Part shown: positions 9,894-21,395 of the stretch, piece after piece
Position numbering within the stretch: the stretch's first letter is position 1
Layout: each line of letters opens with the position of its first letter
NCBI GenBank assembly: GCA_022316685.1
Contig: JAKJHU010000665.1
Span: 1-64,000 of the forward strand
Direction: 5' to 3'
Origin: Progne subis subis
Lineage: Eukaryota; Chordata; Aves; Passeriformes; Hirundinidae
DNA length: 64,000 nt
Program-made: the position numbers and the translations under genes
Notes under the pieces: model-generated
What the model was told of the DNA's origin: nothing
The model's database searches: none
What the model saw: only the letters and a program-made list of their open reading frames with translations

Positions 9894-12233
9894 ATCCATG
9901 GCTTACTTAATTGGAATTCCTTCTTTCCTGAAGAACAGCTTTTGCTGCCACACTTGTACATTTTTCTACTTACTAACAAACTCTGGTCTCCATCACATCA
10001 ATTATTCATCAATTGTTCTCAAATCTCCCTGGCTTTGGGACCTCTTTACCCCTTCTTTAAACACCAGTTAAACCCTAATGATCCATCCCCCTGATCCATC
10101 AGCACATCCTCATCGCTGAATTAATTCAGGAATTAATTCAGGAATTAATTCAGGAATCAAACCCCCAGCCTGCTCTAGCTTGATCTGAGGCAGCCACTTT
10201 GCTGCAAGGTTCGTTTCAGCCGGGTTTTAATCCAGACAAGAGAGGGAGGGAATGAGGAGAGAGAATTCTGCAGGCGCAGGGCTCCGCACACCCTGCGAGC
10301 CGGAGACAAGCAGGAGTTAGGCTGGACTTGAGGCTGAACAGAAGGAGAGCTGCGGGCCAACTCGATTAACAGAATTAATCTTCAGAGCTGTCGGGTTTCG
10401 CTTTTATTTTACGATGACTTTGCTCCTCACACACGCGGCCCTTCATTACGGGGCTGTTTGGGATCCAAGGCAGACGGAACGAGCAGCTTGACCTCGCTCG
10501 TAAACCCCGCTGCTGAGGCAGCTGCACGACCTGAAACCGAGCAGAATTAGCTCTGAACCTCAGCCTTCCCTTCCCTGCTCCCTCTCCCGGCCTTGATTAC
10601 TTCCCACCTGTTTAGTCTTCATGGAAATGTTGACTTTTATACTTTCCTGTCTGGCAAAGACACATCCCTCTCTCTCTTTGATTTTTTTTTCTTTTTTTTT
10701 CTTTTTTTTTTTTTTTTTAACTTCCATTCTTTCTCTCTTTCTTTCTGGGAATTGAAAAGTGAGCTTCACGGTGTCGTTTTAGGGTTCCCAGCAGACAAAA
10801 CACTTTTTTGGGCCAAGTGAAGTCGTTTTCCCGTGTTTGGAGTTTGGAAAGGCTCAGTTCACGTGACAGAGACCGAAGAACACGTTGCAGGAATGTTGTT
10901 GCTCCTTGACGGTCTTAAGGGCTTTTCCATCCAATTTTCTTTTCCAAAGGAATGATCAGACAGAAAAGGTAACAGGCGAGGCTCACCTCATTCTGGATTG
11001 GGGGCTGGAAGGGGATTTCTGCTCGTTCCCAACCTTTTTTGCTCAGTGGGTTCTGGAGCCCGTGGCTGGTGCTCGGCTCCGAGTTATCTCTCTCAGGAGA
11101 GCAAGCCCTGGCTTTGGCAGGACCCACAGCCTCATTAATTACTCCGGAGCAGACTTTTGGCAGTTCCAGGGCTGACCTAAATTGGCTACATCAGGATTCC
11201 TCGCCCCTAGGAAAGGTTTATCTTCTGGAACAGCGTGAAGGTCACCGGCGGGACAGGAGCTCTTCCTGTAAAAGTCTGGATGGAGCCTGGGAATGACGAG
11301 GAAAACTGGAGCTCTGCTGCTCAGTGATGTCATTCTCCTGCTCTTTTCCAGCCAAATGCGATTGGATTCAACCCTTAGTTTGGTGGGAGACTCCAAAGGC
11401 ATCCTGATTTCTACATTAAGTCAGGGAAAGCCGTTCCTTATCTGTTTCCATAATTCCTAAAAGCGGAGCCTTTCAGACAAGCAGGTTTCAGACTAGACAT
11501 GGGAAAAAAGGGATGGAGAAAGAAGGGTTTATCCAGACAGCGTTAGGAATTTCTGCCCTGGATATTTCCATGGATATCTCCTGGATATTTCCACTCATTC
11601 CTAGGGTTTCTCCAAGCTTGGGGCAGCCTCTCCGAGGTGAATAAATCTTGGGAAAAGAGCTGACAGCCCAAGATTATCAGGTTCAGCCAGACCCCAGTTT
11701 CATGTCCTGGCCCAGGGAAGAAAATTCCGGCAGCGTTTAACAACCTCTGGGCCCTGCGGAACAGGTGGCAGAGTTTCACTTTCCCTACTCCATAAAATGC
11801 CCTGAAATCCTCGGGGACAGAAGGTGCCGCGTTAGGACCGACCGTTCCACGGATTTCTTTGGGGCGGTTTGGATTTCATTGGGTCAGCTCTGAGCCCTCC
11901 CCGAGGCTGGAGTGGCAAGGAATTAACTGGAAAACTTGATGGATCGGGATTCGAGTCCCTTAACTGCTCCCTCTTGGCTTGTTGGCTGGTTTATGAGGAG
12001 GGTGGGGAGGCAGGGAAATGCTCTCCACTGGAATTCCCTCCCATGGAAACGAGGGAGAAGCGGATGACCGCGCTTTGGCACCGCCTCCTTCGCTCTCATT
12101 TATTCGCGTTATTTTCCACTCAGTTGCTCCCTGAAGATTTAGATCTCCAGCAGACAGAAAAGCCAGGGTTGGGTGGTTTTTTTTCCCTTCTATCTCCTGG
12201 GAGGGTGGAGATTAGAACCAGAGAACTACTGGG
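9894..12233. other. Unique DNA, 2.3 kb, no recognisable gene
   Basis: No CR1 or LTR is recognised. It contains three perfect 12-bp units of GAATTAATTCAG (10118-10153), a T-rich run at 10681-10718, and a segment at about 10370-10560 that keeps several CpGs. A minus-strand frame of 87 codons (11139-11402) and a plus frame of 196 codons (11869-12459) show no domain; the latter runs into the CTATTTT repeat. Confidence 0.5.
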
Positions 12234-12376
12234 TTTTTTTCTATTTTCTTTCCTATTTTCTTTTCTATTTTCTGTTTTCTATTTTCTATTTTCTATTTTC
12301 CATTTTTTTTATTTTCTATTTTCTGTTTTCTACTTTCTATTTTCTATTTTCGTTTTCCTATTTTATTTTTTTTTAA
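12234..12376. repeat. (CTATTTT)n imperfect array
   Basis: Roughly twenty imperfect 7-bp units of CTATTTT with CTGTTTT, CTACTTT and CTTTCCT variants, followed by a T run. It encodes a phenylalanine- and leucine-rich reading by composition only. Confidence 0.92.
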
Positions 12377-12829
12377 ATTTCTTTTCTGTTTCCAGCACTG
12401 TATCTAAGAGCTTGCCAGGAGGAGAACAAATTAAGCCCCAATTAAATCTGTCCCCTTGATCAGAGTCCAGTCATGGAATTGCTATGGAAAAAAATGGAGG
12501 AACCCGTCCGGGCTCCGAAGGGCTACTGTATTCCACATGTGCCAAAGTGTGCTTGGAATGCAGAGACACTGAGCTGGTGCTGGAGTAATAAAAATAACAA
12601 TAATATTAATATTAATTAATTCGTATCACAGCGCCTTGGACTGGCGTCACTGTAGGGGATTTTTCAGCTCTTACAGCTAAAGATTTCCTGGTTTTCCAGA
12701 GGTCACAATGTTTGGAATATGAAAATTGTCATTAAAATAGGTGTTTATGGCATTATGTGGTATTATTTAGCTGTCAGCACTCTGGTAACGAGCCATGGTT
12801 TGTTAACAACAATCAAGGAGTTAATTATC
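12377..12829. other. AT-rich unique spacer
   Basis: No gene seen. A short AAT-rich patch lies at about 12588-12622 (AATAACAATAATATTAATAT). It ends at the following CR1. Confidence 0.5.
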
Positions 12830-12930
12830 CCAGAGAAGTCATGGATTCCCCATCCATGGAAGCGTCCAAGGCTAGGTTGGACAGGGCTTGGAGCAACGTG
12901 GCATAGTGGAAGATGTCCCTGCCCAAAAAA
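12830..12930 (+). mobile_element. CR1 LINE fragment
   Basis: CCCCATCCATGGAAGCGTCC, AAGGCTAGGTTGGACAGGGC, TTGGAGCAACGTGG and AGATGTCCCTGCCC are CR1 in sense orientation. Homology stops after CTGCCC, so the terminal ~60 bp are missing or decayed. Confidence 0.85.
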
Positions 12931-13091
12931 TATCATTTGAGTTTTTCTCCCTGTTCTAACAGTGAAATTTAATATGGAAAAAAAAAAATCATATATATTT
13001 GGAATATAAAATGTAAAAACTGTTTTCAGGCACCTGGATATTTATTAAGTTTAAAGGGGGAAAATCAAAGAATTATTAAGGTTTACTCCAC
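12931..13091. other. AT-rich spacer
   Basis: About 160 bp of AT-rich DNA with a 9-base A run at about 12979. Nothing is recognised. Confidence 0.5.
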
Positions 13092-13262
13092 ATGATAAGG
13101 AAGAAGACAGAAAGATAGAAATGAGGAAGAGAGGAGAAGAGCAAGGGGGGAAAAAGGGAAAGAAAAAAGTAATAAGAAAGAGAAGAAATAAAAGAAAAAG
13201 AAGAATGAGAAAAGAAAAAAGAGAAAGGTAAGGAAGAAGGAAAGGGAACACATGTCCCTTCT
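13092..13262. repeat. Purine-rich (GAAAGA-like) tract
   Basis: About 170 bp almost entirely of A and G on the plus strand without a fixed unit (GAAGAAGACAG, AAAGAGAAGAAAT, GAAAAGAAAAAAG). It ends about a dozen bases before a pyrimidine CCTTT array, giving an abrupt strand switch in purine content. Confidence 0.9.
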
Positions 13263-13594
13263 CCTTTCCTTTCCTTTCCTTTCCTTTCCTTTCCTTTCCT
13301 TTCCTTTCCTTTCCTTTCCTCCTTTCTCCTTTCCTTTCCTTTCCTTTCCTTTCCTTTCCTTTCCTTTCCTTTCCTTTCCTTTCCTTTCCTTTCCTTTCCT
13401 TTCCTTTCCTTTCCTTTCCTTTCCTTTCCTTTCCTTTCCTTTCCTTTCCTTTCCTTTCCTTTCCTTTCCTTTCCTTTCCTTTCCTTTCCTTTCCTTTCCT
13501 TTCCTTTCCTTTCCTTTCCTTTCCTTTCCTTTCCTTTCCTTTCCTTTCCTTTCCTTTCCTTTCCTTTCCTTTCCTTTCCTTTCCTTTCCTTTCC
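13263..13594. repeat. (CCTTT)n microsatellite, about 66 units
   Basis: About 330 bp of CCTTT with one interrupted patch at 13319-13330 (TCCTCCTTTCTCC). It is the reverse complement of the GGAAA unit at 4083-4444. Long open frames on both strands arise from the stop-free 5-bp period. Confidence 0.98.
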
Positions 13595-14181
13595 CCATTA
13601 ACCAGCTGCTTTTATCTTATCCCACAACCACTCCTGGTTCTATATCCAAGGACTGAATATCTTAAACTCCACCTATGTTTTAGGGATGAAACATCCCTAA
13701 AAAACCTTTCCCTGGGCTCAAAAACCATGAATCCAGGCTGGTTTGCATTCCCTACACCCTCTTTCCCGTCCTTCGGGATGACCACATCCACAGTCTTAGT
13801 TAAGAATAATTCCTGCCTCACTCCAGCTCCTGCCTAGGAATTTGTTTTGGAGGAGGATGAGTGGGCCAGGCAGAAGATGAAGAACATTGACACAATTCCA
13901 CAGTCAGCACCTCTGGAAGTTCCCTGACACTATTTATTGTTTTTGAGGATGGAAATTCCCTGCCCGGACTTCCAAAGATCCATAGGAACAAGTTTCTGCT
14001 TCACCGGGAAAATCACTTCCTTAAAATTCCATGGAGAACTCAGAGAAGGAAAAAGGGTTCCTAAACGCAGCATTTGGGTTTTTTTTTCTTTCAAAAAGTG
14101 AATTCCTGGGATTTTCCTTGTCTTTTATAAATAGATCCATGGCTGGGGGGATCACAGAACGCGACACAGGGAGCCAGGTCG
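13595..14181. other. Unique DNA, no recognisable gene
   Basis: About 590 bp. The only plain structures are short T runs and AATTCC-type words common in this window. A 69-codon minus frame (13612-13821) has no domain. Confidence 0.5.
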
Positions 14182-14605
14182 AGCCATGGAATCACGGAAT
14201 CATGGAATTCAGCTTGGAAACGGCCTCTGAGGTCAGCAAGTCCAACCATCAGCCGGCACCACCATGTTCAGCACAAACCCACGTCCCCAGCACCACATCT
14301 ACATCAGCTTTTGAACTCCTCCAGGGATGGGGATTCCAACACTGCCTGACCACCCTTTCCAGGAAGGGATTTTCCAAAATATCCAACCTAAACCTCACCT
14401 GCTGCCACTCAGGGCTTTTCCTCTGGTCCCTTTCCTTGGAATAAATGTTCTCCTCCTCCTGTCAGGAGCTGTGCAGAGCTGGGAGATCCCCCTGAGCCTC
14501 CTTTTCTCCAGGCTCAGCCCTTTTCCCAGCTCCCTCAGTTCTCCAGCCCCTTCCCCAGCTCCATTCCCTTCTCCAGGCATTCCATGTCCCTTCTTGACTC
14601 CCTCA
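14182..14605 (-). mobile_element. CR1 LINE 3' fragment with intact terminus
   Basis: Starts with three copies of the reverse-complemented terminal octamer (CATGGAAT, CACGGAAT, CATGGAAT). It continues through AGTCCAACCATCAGCCGGCA, ACTCCTCCAGGGATGGGGAT, CATCTCCAGG-type sequence and TTCTCCAGGCTCAGCCCTTT to GTCCCTTCTTG. Sense is minus. At about 420 bp it is one of the longest CR1 copies here, and its true 3' end is preserved. Confidence 0.93.
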
Positions 14606-16204
14606 AAGCCACCAAACCATTCGTGAGGGTGAAAAACCTTCTCCTTCTGCTCCAGTGATGACTTTTAGGACAAAAAAAAGCAGGATTCCCTCGGAAAGAC
14701 GTTCACCAGGACTCGATGCTCCTCGTGGAGAGCACGAACAGCCAGAAACCTTCCCAGAACTTCCCCTCAGCCCGGAATTGTGAGAGTCCTTCCACAAGTT
14801 TGGATGTCACAGCTTCCAAAGGACCTGTCGCATCCAGGATTATCCAAGAGGGAAAGTTTTGTTCTGTCTTCCTTGGGGGAATGTTCTTTCCAGCAGACAA
14901 TGGGGACACTTCCCCCACGCCCCGAAGGATCAGGGATGGAATTCCTCGGCTGTCCCGTTCACGGGATGACTCAGAAGGTTTAAGGGCTCCCCTCCCTGCT
15001 CTCAGCCACCGAGGGCAAAGAAAGGAAATAAATTGGTTTCTAAAAAATGATATCCTGGAGGGAAATCATTCCGGTGGAGCAGGGAAAGGCTTGGAGCCCA
15101 ATGGCACCACATACCTCTCATTTCTCTCTTTTTTTTTTTTTTCCACAAGCTCTTTTAACTTTTTTTCCTGCCCTTTTCACATCTCCCTTCTCATTTCTCT
15201 TTATCCTCCTTTGCTCTCACATCCTGGATTGATTTCCTTTAATGATTTCCCTCTGACGGCCGTGGTCAAAAATAACATCAGGAATAATAAAATAAGGGAA
15301 TTCGCCCCTCCCTGCTGCTTTCAATACAGGATTTACTCACCATGGGTTGACAGAGCCCTGCAGATGGACCAAAATGGGAATTCAAGCAATAAAACTCCAG
15401 GAAAAAATTGGGGTTTTTTCCTGCTTTTTGTTATTCTTAAAACAGTTGCACTGTGCTCATAACATAGAGGTTTAAAGGTGAGGGTCCGAGGGGGTACAGG
15501 GACCATTTTTAGGGTGCCAGGTCTTTTTTTTACTCTTTTTGTAAGCTTGAAGAAAGATTTTGCTCATTATTTAAAGAATAATTAGATAGATAGATAGAAT
15601 ATTTTTCAATATAAATGTGCAGAAATTCAGATTTTCAATCGTTTTTTTTTTTTTTTTCCTCCATAAAATCACGTTCCCTCTTTGTTTCCATAAAACTTTC
15701 ACTCTTTTCCCACACACAATTACCGGACAATTGCACAACAACTTCACAATGAGCGAGGTCATTATTATAGAATCACAGAAATTTGTACTGTGCTGAAAAT
15801 TCTTTTTCCCTGGGTTTATAAAACAATATCTTTTTTTTAATTTTACTATTTTTTTAAAAAAAATTAAATCAATAAGTAATCTAGGACTAGCATTTGTTTT
15901 GCTAGTCCCAGCGTCGCTCTGTACGCAAGCTTCAAAATTTCTTTTCATTTTAATTTATTTTATATTTTGCAAAGTTTTTCTCAATATTTAACAGTTTTTT
16001 CCATGTTTAGATTTTTTTTAAAATCGTTTCTGTTGTCGCTATACCGCTAAAATCACAATTAATAACGGAAGTAATTAATCTATTTTTCGTTAATGGAGGA
16101 GGGGGATTGTTTGAGGAAATAAACCAGCCCAGATCAAAGAAATCAGATTGGGGTCAAAGGTACATAAATGGTGCTAAATACACCAGTAGGCACGTGGAAT
16201 ACAA
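14606..16204. other. Unique DNA including a 248-codon chance-like frame
   Basis: 1.6 kb with no recognised transposon. The plus frame 14716-15462 has 248 codons, the longest frame not explained mostly by a repeat. It crosses a T run (a phenylalanine block), has no domain and lacks a supporting context. The stretch 15540-16150 is AT-rich with T runs, a short TAGA run (about 15583-15598) and a perfect 9-bp hairpin at 15884-15908. Confidence 0.5.
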
Positions 16205-16390
16205 ATATATACAAAATTATAAATATTATTAGAATAAATAATATATATATAAATATTATATATATATATATGTTAATATATAATTATATATAATATTAAC
16301 ATATATGAATAATATGCATAAAAACATCTATAGATATATAATAAATATACAATTAAATAATATATAAACATATAAATAATGTATTTTAAA
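16205..16390. repeat. AT-rich low-complexity tract with palindrome
   Basis: Nearly pure A and T for about 185 bp, with a TATATATATATAT run and a 14-bp inverted repeat (16266-16279 and 16293-16306, spacer 13). It may extrude a cruciform, but nothing functional can be inferred from sequence alone. Confidence 0.9.
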
Positions 16391-16750
16391 AAGTCAAAAA
16401 ATAAAACTAAAAATCCAACCCCAAAACCGCAACCCAGAGCAGATTTGGGGTCCTATTTCTACAAATATTTCATTGTGATGTCGTATTCCATATTTAAAAC
16501 TGAATGAGCCGCACCAACCATTCAGGGGAATATTCGTGATATGAAAATTCAATCAAAGAGTGTTATTAACCTAAATCCTTCCCCATTTTCCTGCTGAAAA
16601 GTTTCAGTTATTCCCTAAAAAAAAAAAAAAAAGAGAGAAAATGAGTTGGTGTGGCCTCATCAGTCCTTGCAGTGCCAAAACCTCCCAGGGAACGCTTTGA
16701 GTTTCCATGGCAAAACCTTTTGGGCCAAAATATTTATTTCATAGATCAGG

Positions 16751-16786
<36 letters not shown>

Positions 16787-17074
16787 CCTCCCGAAGAAAT
16801 CAGGTGGAAGACACAATACATTGATTTAGGAGATTTATTGTGTTGGAAAAAATTGATCTCCTCCCAAAGGATATAAACACACAGAACACAAACTGCACCA
16901 GGCATTAATTTTTTTTTTTTGGGGGTGGGGGAAATCATGGCTATTTTGGGAAAACACAGAGCAGCAAATTAAAATGCTGTTAAAAGTTGATATTTTTATA
17001 CTCTATTTACATTTACCCCATGGAGTTCATGCGCCTCAAAAGACCTGGAGCATGTCTGGGGAAGAAAATGTAGG
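16391..17074. other. AT-rich unique DNA with long A and T runs
   Basis: Holds an A run at about 16618-16632, a T run of about 34 at 16753-16786, and a T run near 16910-16920. The minus frame at 16660-16938 (92 codons) crosses these runs and has no domain. Confidence 0.6.
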
Positions 17075-17210
17075 AAAGGGCTGGAGAGCTGAGGAAAGGG
17101 CTGAGGAAAGGGCTGGAGAAATCCTGAGGGAGCTGGGAAAGGCGCTCAGCCCAGAGGAAAGGAGGTTCAGGGGTGACTTTTTGGATCTGCACAACTCCCT
17201 GGAAATTGTG
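17075..17210 (+). mobile_element. CR1 LINE fragment (internal part of the 3' region)
   Basis: CTGAGGGAGCTGGGAAAGGC, GCTCAGCCCAGAGGAAAGGA, GGTTCAGGGGTGACTTTTTG and TGCACAACTCCCTGGAA correspond to the CR1 'agcctggagaaaaggaggctcaggggagacc' block, sense plus. The left edge has a local AGGAAAGGGCTG triplication. The downstream terminal part is absent; DNA of another kind and a GAAG array follow. Confidence 0.8.
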
Positions 17211-17355
17211 TGTACAACAAACTTTATATTTGCAAATTTGAGATGTCCAGGAATGAGAAATTTAGTGGGAAGGATTTTTTTTTCATTCAGTCGTCAGAAC
17301 AAAATTCAATTTTTCAAAATTTCAAATTCAAAATTCAAAATTTCACTGGAGAAAG
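17211..17355. other. Unique spacer rich in AAATTC words
   Basis: Short AT-rich segment with repeated AAATTCAAA words (about 17302-17340) just before the GAAG array. No gene. Confidence 0.5.
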
Positions 17356-17585
17356 GGAAGGAAGGAAGGAAGGAAGGAAGGAAGGAAGGAAGGAAGGAAG
17401 GAAGGAAGGAAGGAAGGAAGGAAGGAAGGAAGGAAGGAAGGAAGGAAGGAAGGAAGGAAGGAAGGAAGGAAGGAAGGAAGGAAGGAAGGAAGGAAGGAAG
17501 GAAGGAAGGAAGGAAGGAAGGAAGGAAGGAAGGAAGGAAGGAAGGAAGGAAGGAAGGAAGGAAGGAAGGAAGGAAGGAAGGAAGG
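17356..17585. repeat. (GAAG)n microsatellite, about 57 units, perfect
   Basis: 230 bp of uninterrupted GAAG (equally GGAA). No substitution is visible, which suggests recent expansion or ongoing slippage. KEGR and FLPS open frames on the two strands are artefacts. Confidence 0.98.
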
Positions 17586-18263
17586 TTGGTTTTTAAAGAA
17601 CAAATCAAACATTTCCCAAGATGTACAAGAGGAGTGACAGGATAGGAAATTTGGTAAAGGAAAGTCATGGGAAAGTCATGGTGATTTCATTTTAGGCCAT
17701 GAAGGATAATCTGAAACATGGGTGTGAAAATCTTCAGTCAAAGGTTCCAAGAAAAATCCCACTCTGGCAAAGATGTTGATAAAGAAAAGTGAACATCTGA
17801 CCATGAAAAATTTAAAGTCATTAATAAGTGTCTGCAGATAGAAGAGAAAAAGGGAAAAAATTGTGTCAAAACATAAAGAATCTTAGTGATTTATGGTTAT
17901 TAAGTGGTTTATCAAGATCCTGGAAAGCTGTTATAACCCAAACAGGAATTATGGACTTGGAGTGAGTCAAAGAAATCCTTTCTCAAGTTATAAAAACAAA
18001 AAAAGGAATACCTTAAATTATTTTATTTTTTCCTTTTAAAATCATTGCATGAACTCTTCGTAATTCCAGGAAGGCCAGGTGACATGGTCACCTCAGCGAT
18101 TTAGGATCCTAAAATCAGCATAAATTTGGGAGATCTCTGGTTTCCCAAAACCCACTCACTCCAAACCATCCTTGGAAAACCTGCGGGGGATTTTAACAGA
18201 GATTTCACATCCAGAGTGACAACGCCGGATTTAATTTGTGGCACCTGCTGTAGGATCTGTAAA
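17586..18263. other. Unique DNA, no recognisable gene
   Basis: About 680 bp of A-rich unique DNA. A GGAAAGTCATGG word occurs twice close together near 17660-17680. Nothing coding is recognised. Confidence 0.5.
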
Positions 18264-18395
18264 AGGTGGATTCCTTGTCCCTGGGGAGGTTTAAAGGATG
18301 TGGAAAGGTGGCACTTGAGGATGTGATTTAATGCTGGATTTAGTTAAAGATTGGACTCAGTGTTCTCCAAGGCCTTTTCCAACCTGGATCCAGAT
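18264..18395 (+). mobile_element. CR1 LINE fragment, different subtype
   Basis: CCTTGTCCCTGGGGAGGTTT, GTGATTTAATGCTGGATTTA, AAGATTGGACTCAGTGTTCT and GGCCTTTTCCAACCTGGAT fit the CR1 subtype whose 3' end reads 'ggttggactcgatgatctcggaggtcttttccaacc'. Sense is plus. It is well diverged and the terminal octamers are lost. Confidence 0.75.
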
Positions 18396-21395
18396 CTGAA
18401 GGGAGCAACTCTGCCGCTGAGTTCAGGTGGATTCATTTCCAGAGGCCCAGAGGTTTTGGGAGGCAGAGAAATATCCAGCTCATTTTGGGGATCAGTGCTG
18501 TTACCCGGATTTTTCCATAATCGTGGCAGGATTTGTGGTTCTGGTGGAGAAATGCACCCAATGGAATCCCAACGCCAACACTTCCAGGGAGGGACACACA
18601 CTCCTGCCTTCCTGCTCCTGTTCGGGCCAGGGCTGGGAAAGTTGTTGGCTAATCCTTAGTTGAAGGGAATGGGAATGAAAGGACAGACAAAACATTTCCA
18701 GAAAACTGTCTGGACTTTGATTTTTTTTTTTTCCATCAGCTCTCAAGAGAGATATGAGCATTGCTGCAAAGAGCTGATTCAATGTCTCTGTTGGAAAGAG
18801 CTCCTGGTGCTCCCTTTTGGAAAGGGACAAACCAAATCCCACCCTTCATCCCCCTTCCCATTCCCAAATCTCCGAAAAGAGCTGCCCCTCTTTCCACTGG
18901 AAGATCCCATTTCCTCCTGCTGTGCTCTAACTTCACTATCAAAGCTTAAAGCAATAAAAATTTGGGAAACCCTCACATTTTCCACTTTGTCCATGTGCCA
19001 AGCCCTGCATCCTGTGTCTGGGCCAGAGATTGTTTGAGACCTTGCACTGATAAATTATGAGTATTAGGGATATTTTTGGGAAAGTAGGGGAATGTCAAAG
19101 ACATGCCTTTACATGAACAGCTGCCTGGAAAATTAAAAACTCGGAACAAAACCAGTATCCGATCAGAGGAAATCCTAATCCGTGTCTCTCCTACGTTTCT
19201 GGATGTTAGCTGTGCTGTTTTCAAGTCGTCCCTGTGTTATAAAATCCTCCCTCACTCTGATCCTTGGAAAGGCCCTTTTATGGACATAAGGGATGATAAA
19301 GTCTCTTCACTGCTACAGGACATGGCTGTTCCCAATATTTTAGGGATTTAGTGCTGGTAAAACCACCAGGGTGACAAATTTGGAAGAACAAATCCTCCTG
19401 CCTAACGCGAGCATAGAAGCTGACAAGGAACAGGGAGAAGATCCTTACCTGTACGAGGGCCCTCAAATAAATCAAAATTAAATCTTGGATTTGTCGACGC
19501 AGAGCCAGAATCAGCATCAAGAGCTGTGGAACACTCAGATCTGGAAAAGTGGAGACACAGAGAGGCTCACGCATGGACCAGAAGGTTCTGTGAGTGGCTG
19601 TGCTGGCACATCCCACGAGCAGATGGAGGTGTTCCCTCAGGATGACAGAATCCATCCGATTTCAGAAAAGAACGTGAACCATGGCTTAAAATGAGGTGAA
19701 TCCCATGGCTGTGGCCCACGGCTGCATGTAAGACCTCCAGAATCTCTTCTCAGCTTCTGGATTTTGGGAAAGACGACTCTCCTGCATCTCAGGTGGCTTC
19801 AACGTCTCCATTTAGGCAGTAGAGCTAACCCTCAATGGACACGTTGAAGACCCGAGGGTGGTGAATCAACACTTCCTTGCAGATGGCCAAAGCAGCTGAA
19901 TTCCTCATTTAGGAGGGACTTTCCTAGGATCCAGAATTCGCATTCTGCTTAGGAACAGCCAGACCCTGGGAATTGGGTCGTGTGCTTGATCGCTGAGGAT
20001 TCTGTTCTGCTCGGGCCAAAACCACCCAAAACATGAGAGTTTGGATTATGGCATCAAATTTACTCAGAGTCTGTTTTTATGGAGGATCTGGAGGTGGCTT
20101 CCTGGAGCGGAAGGAATGTTCACATGGACCGAGAGGCTCAGACCCACCTCAGGCCCATGAGGAAAGGGCCCATCTTCCCTGCCAAGGGAATCTTTGGCCG
20201 CTGATGAGCAGGAATGGCTCGGGGACCTCCAGCTTCCATGGAATGCCAGCGGGGAACAGCCGTGCTTTCCAACATAATTTTTTCCCCCCTCCCAAGCTGG
20301 TTCTTTCCATCTCTTCCACAAAATTCCTCCGGGAGTTTGTTTGTGATTGATCAGCTTTCTAATATGTGGATTCTAGGCTTGAGTGGAGATTCAATAATGA
20401 TCCATAAATTATCCCCAGGGCTGATTTGCACTTATTCCCGTTTGCACGTGGGTGTTAAATCAGAAGAAAATTGCCTCTCCCTTCTCTCAGTAATTTTTCC
20501 AACCCCACTGGTTTTTATTAAACTGATTTATTTATTTTTCCCTCCTTTCCCACTCAATTTGAAGTGGCTGCTCCCTCATCCCCAGCACTGGCTCACAAAA
20601 CATACATGGAAAGTGAAATAAGTTATTGTTCAAGTATTTGCTTTCTTGTTGGGAGATGTGATGTGTTCCCTTTTGTTTGCTGGGGCTTTTTCTGCCCCCA
20701 GCAACGCGGCGGAAAATAAATGTCATTTTTCAGCCTTTTATTTTTTAATTTTGACTTCATCCTCGTATTTTTTTACCTTTGAAAAAAACAACCCCTTTGT
20801 GATCTCAACAACTGCGTAATGAATACGAGTGAATAACCAGTCTATCCACGAAATGTTTTCCTGGGTGTTCCCTTCTGTACCAGCCAATTTTTCCCTTCGT
20901 TTCAGGAAGGCAGCCAAGATAAGGAAATATTCATCATTTCTGCACTGCATTATTTCAGTGGAAACAAAGGCTCACGCTGTGCATATTTGTGTATATTGTG
21001 CCTTGATTGTAGGCGCTGTCATCCTGAATCCAGGATTTTGGAGTGGCTTGGGATCTTTCCTGTTCTCCAGTCATTCATGGAAAAGCCACCCGGGTGAGTG
21101 AGAGAAGCTGTGGTTATAATTTTGGTGTTCCTGCAAAGCCAAACCTTTGCATTTTTGCCCCTTTCGTACCTAACGTCCTCTCGTCCCCTTCTGACACAAA
21201 AGTTTGTGTGGCCACTCCTTGAACCTGGCCAAGGAAGTGATCCAGCTGAAAAAGGATCTGGGGGGGAAAAAAATCAGAATTTGTTTTTACCTCCTGATCA
21301 GCTCCTTGGTTGAATTCACTGCCTGGTCAGGAAAGCTGCAGGGTAGGAAGAGCTCTGGGATGATGTGAGGGCAGGAGAGAGAGAAGCCAGAGGGG
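18396..21395. other. Unique DNA, 3 kb, no recognisable gene
   Basis: Balanced composition and no recognised repeat apart from short T runs (18720-18732). Overlapping frames of 80-135 codons occur on both strands (for example 18660-19037, 19278-19655 minus, 20214-20621), none with a domain. Splice-like sites could be proposed anywhere and were not used. An intronic or intergenic reading is equally possible. Confidence 0.5.

Noticed and set aside
11940..11970. tRNA T-arm-like string (GGGATTCGAGTCCC)
   Set aside because: No A box, acceptor stem or anticodon arm could be placed upstream, and the 7-base loop cannot be combined with a paired 5-bp stem.
14716..15462. 248-codon plus-strand open frame outside recognised repeats
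   Set aside because: It crosses a T run that yields a phenylalanine block, has no recognisable domain, and one such frame in 64 kb is only mildly surprising. Overlapping frames exist on the same strand.
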